Source: Verrucomicrobiota bacterium (lineage in GTDB: Bacteria > Verrucomicrobiota > Verrucomicrobiia > Opitutales > Oceanipulchritudinaceae). Taken from it: a stretch of 18,314 nucleotides of DNA. The notes below the pieces were generated by a model, which was not told the DNA's origin, ran no database searches, and saw only the letters and a program-made list of their open reading frames with translations. The first letter of the stretch is position 1. Every line of letters starts with the position of its first letter. Shown piece after piece: positions 16,501 through 18,314 of this stretch. The DNA lies in NCBI GenBank assembly GCA_009908535.1, contig JAAAOD010000158.1, forward strand, positions 1 through 18,314. The letters run 5' to 3'. The translations under genes were made by a program, and so were the position numbers.

Positions 16501-16797
16501 GAGAGCAATTACTCCAACGCCTACATGGTGCCGCAGGTCTTTCAGGATCTTGATCTCGGGACCCTTGTCGGAATGCCGGTGGCGGGAACCGGAACTGCCG
16601 TCTGGTGGAAAAATCTTCCCTTCTCGCCCGTTGTCTTCGGTATCCCGCAGGTCGGGATCCGTGACCTTGAAAACGACTACCTCGAAAACAAGGAAATCTT
16701 TCCCGATATCCGCGTCGACAACCCACCCGCCGCCGTTGCGCGTGGGGAGGACGCCATGCTGAAAGCCGCGGTAGCGGAAATGTTGCGACAGTTATAG
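13513..16797 (+). CDS. Secreted tricorn-type S41 serine protease
   Basis: The protein has 1094 residues (archaeal tricorn is about 1070). A signal peptide covers about 1-25 (PPSLSAAEA), so the enzyme acts in the periplasm or outside. Residues 30-550 hold beta-propeller blades of the TolB/tricorn type (RPVFSPDGTKLAFASDRHGN, HFAPDGDSFYFLSERNGT, FSLSPDGKEVAFIARGDVY). A charged Glu/Lys linker lies near 555-600. A PDZ-like domain follows at about 815-890 (GILVAEVLPEGPLAAASLEV), then the S41 core (ALVVDTRFNGGGFLHDELV). The tetrad can be placed: Ser784-His785 in ELNVSHTG, Ser1001 in SNYSNAY and Glu1058 in YLENKE. The spacings (216 and 57) match tricorn Ser745-His746, Ser965 and Glu1023 (219 and 58). 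It probably degrades peptides. It ends 10 nt from the opposing DUF2179 gene. Confidence 0.95.
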   Translation: MKPLSFVLLPALLSLGLVPPSLSAAEALWLRDVALRPDGKELAVQYAGDLFLVPSEGGMARSLVRNPAHEARPVFSPDGTKLAFASDRHGNYDVHVVDLSTETTRRLTFHSSNDLPTAFSADGARVLFRSHRLDDHRSAQFPSGVMPELYSVDLESGRVRQALTTPAENARPDATGERIIYENIKGFENPYRKHHVSAIARDIRMVDLATGEDRLLTEWRGEDRDPHFAPDGDSFYFLSERNGTLNVFRASLDGSAEPVAVTGHETHPVRSLTVAGNGEIAYSFAGRIYFKSSASAQARPLAIRIPGEAVPEPVQRRTLPKPVEEFSLSPDGKEVAFIARGDVYVASSDHGTTRRITRTTGEERDLTWHPDGGILLYAGDREGRWRLFEAKLGEGEAVFYDAVSFTEKELKTTGKDATEPRYDPEGKRIAYMSGLTELRLLDRETGADRRLLENTGLWRYSADANHFAWSPDGKYLLVDYEQQAGSDEIGLLTVDEPDGLRNLTENGFYDAGGRWVLDGKAMLWQSDRDGRRNFRGRNSELSVWLQFFDKAAHERFLLSEARLAALEEREALWEQEKEEKGEETANDADPGDRKKETEENPLVLDLDGLPYREVRLTSEAGDIALPLLSDKGDVLYYFVESEEGYDLWKRETRTGETRRLGVTGLELDRSARYVADGIQRMVFGPEEEQLFLLNGGRIQKIDTDAGKAEPIAINVEAEWDEAAERVYELDHVLRIMEKRFYRADLHGVPLADYRDHYRRFLPHIHHPADFAELLSEFLGELNVSHTGAYPRHEAESPDETATLAFYPDREDDGPGILVAEVLPEGPLAAASLEVTAGERLLALDGQPLPHIEQLHRLLNRKADQPVRLTVASTDGGQRHARVYPVSLREREEWLYNRWVRTRREATEALSGGRLGYVHIEAMNDRGYRQVYEEALRLPESVEALVVDTRFNGGGFLHDELVRFFDAQRYYRYEVQGRLRGYEPQERWAKPQILLMSESNYSNAYMVPQVFQDLDLGTLVGMPVAGTGTAVWWKNLPFSPVVFGIPQVGIRDLENDYLENKEIFPDIRVDNPPAAVARGEDAMLKAAVAEMLRQL

Positions 16798-16807
16798 CTT
16801 CGTGCGG

Positions 16808-17377
16808 CTACTTCCTCTTGAAGAAGCGCCGCGGGCCCGCCGGTTGCGAGGTCTGCGGCAGGAGGATCTTGTTGGAACTCCCGCCGTAATCGAGGGTGTA
16901 AAAGACGTTTTCCCGGCGCGGCTTCAGGATGTTCATGACCCTCGGCAGCATCTTTTTCGGCATGAAGGTGAAGAGAAGGAGGCGTTCTCCCGACCGGCCT
17001 TCCCCGGGAACGACGGTGGCGCCGAGCCCGGCTTCGCGGATCTCGTCCGCGATCTCGCGGATTTCCTGGCCCCCCACGACCCGGAGCGACAGGTTGCCCA
17101 GCGGAATCCTGCGCTCGAGAAGGATTCCGAAAACGTTTCCGAGTGAAAACCCGAGCGCGAAGAAAAGGGCAAGGAAGGGCTGCTCCGCGATCTTTTCCAG
17201 CGTCACCGAGACGACGGATAGCCAAACCGCCACTTCGACAAACCCTAGGATGAAAGAGGTTTTCAGGCGACCGTCTATCACCGAGATCACCCGCAGCGTG
17301 CCGATGCTGACGTCGAGAATCCGGGCCAGCATGATAAGCAGCCCGATGCCGATGATGATCAGCCAATCCATGGGCAT
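16808..17377 (-). CDS. DUF2179/DUF5698 (UPF0316-like) membrane protein
   Basis: The protein has 189 residues. Three hydrophobic helices lie at about 5-20, 42-60 and 67-88, with the pattern RILDVSIGTLRVISVIDGR between the first two, which is the signature of this family. The cytoplasmic C-terminal half (LSLRVVGGQEIREIADEIRE, GATVVPGEGRSGERLLLFTF) is the DUF2179-like alpha/beta domain, here ending with a basic tail RRFFKRK. Function is unknown. The start may be ATG 17377 (MPMDW) or two codons later. It lies 52 nt downstream of the DNA glycosylase gene on the same strand, so cotranscription is possible. It converges on the protease gene with only 10 nt between stops, and no clear terminator separates them. 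Confidence 0.88.
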   Translation of the reverse strand: MPMDWLIIIGIGLLIMLARILDVSIGTLRVISVIDGRLKTSFILGFVEVAVWLSVVSVTLEKIAEQPFLALFFALGFSLGNVFGILLERRIPLGNLSLRVVGGQEIREIADEIREAGLGATVVPGEGRSGERLLLFTFMPKKMLPRVMNILKPRRENVFYTLDYGGSSNKILLPQTSQPAGPRRFFKRK

Positions 17378-17429
17378 TAACCAGATGACTCCGGCTCCGG
17401 AATCGTCAATCCCGGAAGGCGGGCCGTCG

Positions 17430-18005
17430 CTACCTTTTCACCGGACGGGAGATCCATTCCTGTCGCTCGGCGTGAGTAAAGCGGTAGGGAAGCTCGGCCG
17501 CCCGGGAAATTCCGATACGTCCATCGGCCTCCACAGGGGCAGGCGCCTCCGGCAGGCACAACCGGAATTCCGGGTGGGCGAGCAGGTCGGTCGCGTGGTG
17601 CCGTCCGTCGATCCCGAGGGCCGCCGTCAGTTTTCCGGGGCCCGAACACAATTCGCGGGGATGTCGCCGCTTCCGTCGACGGACCATGATGGGAAGCCCG
17701 GAAGTCGGCCGCAGGGCGCGAATGAGAACGAAACCGTGCACCGCCTCCGGGCCGGTGAGGAAATTCAAGAGGTAATGGACGCCGTAATTTAGGTAGACAT
17801 AGGCGGTTCCGACCGGATTCTCTGCGACAAAAGCCCGTGCCTTGGCGCGGACAAAGGTGTGACAGGCGGGATCTCCCTCCCCGAGGTAGGCCTCCGTCTC
17901 GACGATTTCCCCCGCGCACGCGCCGAAGGCCAGTTCCGCCCCGATGAGGGCGCGGGCGCAGGCAAGGGCGTCGGAGGTGAAAAAACCGGCGGGAGCTGCT
18001 TTCAT
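17430..18005 (-). CDS. aag: 3-methyladenine DNA glycosylase, AAG/MPG family
   Basis: The protein has 191 residues, the usual size for bacterial AAG. It removes alkylated purines such as 3-methyladenine and hypoxanthine, starting base excision repair. GEIVETEAYLGEGDPACHT (32-50) holds the catalytic Glu38 with Tyr40 and His49, equivalent to human Glu125, Tyr127 and His136. NPVGTAYVYLNYGVHYLLNF (63-82) is the DNA-intercalating strand region, VLIRALRP (93-100) follows, and CSGPGKLTAALGID (120-133) is the conserved C-terminal motif. I chose ATG 18005; ATG 18026 would add seven residues (MVRFIGI) and is equally possible because neither has a clear ribosome-binding site. The gene is divergent from the mtaB-like gene and may be cotranscribed with the membrane protein downstream. 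Confidence 0.95.
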   Translation of the reverse strand: MKAAPAGFFTSDALACARALIGAELAFGACAGEIVETEAYLGEGDPACHTFVRAKARAFVAENPVGTAYVYLNYGVHYLLNFLTGPEAVHGFVLIRALRPTSGLPIMVRRRKRRHPRELCSGPGKLTAALGIDGRHHATDLLAHPEFRLCLPEAPAPVEADGRIGISRAAELPYRFTHAERQEWISRPVKR

Positions 18006-18080
18006 GATTCCAATGAACCTCACCATTGAAAGCAAAATGACGGCTTGTCGATGCCGCTGATTTCCTGATACCCCGAACAG

Positions 18081-18314
18081 ATGAAAACGGAGGCTCCCGG
18101 TGGCGAATCCCCAAGGGCGATGGTCCATACCATCGGCTGCCGCCTCAACGAGGCCGAATCGCAGGCCCTTCGCGACCAGCTCCAGCAACGCGGCTACCGG
18201 ATCGTTCCCTTTGGTGGTAAAGCCGAGGTCGGGATCATCAATACCTGCACGGTGACCAGCGAGGCCGATGCCAAAAGCCGTAAGGCGGTTCGGCAGTTCA
18301 TCCGCACCAATCCC
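18081..18314 (+). CDS. mtaB: tRNA methylthiotransferase MtaB-type, 5' part only
   Basis: 78 codons are present and the frame runs off the window end. The N-terminal UPF0004 domain is clear: HTIGCRLNEAESQAL has the first cluster-binding Cys, and VGIINTCTVTSEADAKSRKA has the second. The NTCTVT-x-AD-KSR pattern fits MtaB rather than MiaB (NTCSVR) or RimO. MtaB is a radical-SAM enzyme that adds a methylthio group to t6A37 of tRNAs. The radical-SAM CxxxCxxC motif lies outside the window. ATG 18081 is chosen; a second in-frame ATG 13 codons later lies nearer to the conserved start of the domain. A 75-nt gap separates it from the divergent glycosylase gene, which must hold both promoters; I see no convincing -35/-10 pair there. 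Confidence 0.85.
   Translation, partial: MKTEAPGGESPRAMVHTIGCRLNEAESQALRDQLQQRGYRIVPFGGKAEVGIINTCTVTSEADAKSRKAVRQFIRTNP

Noticed and set aside
16798..16840. Terminator between the convergent protease and DUF2179 genes
   Set aside because: GCGGC/GCCGC with inner CTTC/GAAG can pair only imperfectly and no T tract follows on either strand.
1..18314. tRNA, rRNA, insertion sequence or integrase
   Set aside because: No cloverleaf, rRNA-like stretch, transposase or integrase motif was found by reading both strands.

Overview
The window is about 18.3 kb of GC-rich DNA. It most likely comes from a member of the Verrucomicrobiota, class Opitutia (Opitutae). The evidence is a PEP-CTERM protein ending in an Arg-rich tail, an Oar-like TonB-dependent receptor with an N-terminal carboxypeptidase-regulatory domain, a Trp/Gly/Tyr-rich C-terminus of a kind I associate with Opitutae envelope proteins, and frequent absence of Shine-Dalgarno sites. 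This placement is inferred from protein character; no rRNA is present.

Left part (1-9842, all plus strand): an envelope and secretion region. It opens with a 5'-truncated, frameshifted caspase-like (C14) protein and a small exported protein with a possible GspC/PilP-like segment. Next comes a 1055-residue TonB-dependent receptor, then a secreted beta-helix protein preceded by a good Pho-box-like repeat. A PEP-CTERM protein follows, then a strong terminator, a lipoprotein that starts 15 nt after the terminator stem, and a paralogue of the PEP-CTERM protein whose sorting tail is replaced by an unrelated Trp-rich domain. A second strong terminator closes the region. The receptor plus surface proteins could form one export or uptake system.

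Middle part (9801-13367, minus strand): a likely redox operon. Its order is a Tat-exported DUF362 protein, a membrane polyferredoxin that fuses a NapH-like half to a NapG-like half, and a small SAM methyltransferase. The gap between DUF362 and the polyferredoxin holds the most striking non-coding element of the window. It is a REP/BIME-like array of five GTAG-headed hairpins (39-bp period) facing four inverted hairpins (27-bp period). The two classes differ by a compensatory base-pair swap and both keep a GNRA-type loop. No REP-associated transposase lies in the window.

Right part (13513-18314): a secreted tricorn-type protease (plus strand) that keeps the full Ser-His-Ser-Glu tetrad. After it come a DUF2179/DUF5698 membrane protein and a 3-methyladenine DNA glycosylase (both minus strand). 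The window ends in the 5' part of an mtaB-type tRNA methylthiotransferase gene (plus strand), divergent from the glycosylase.
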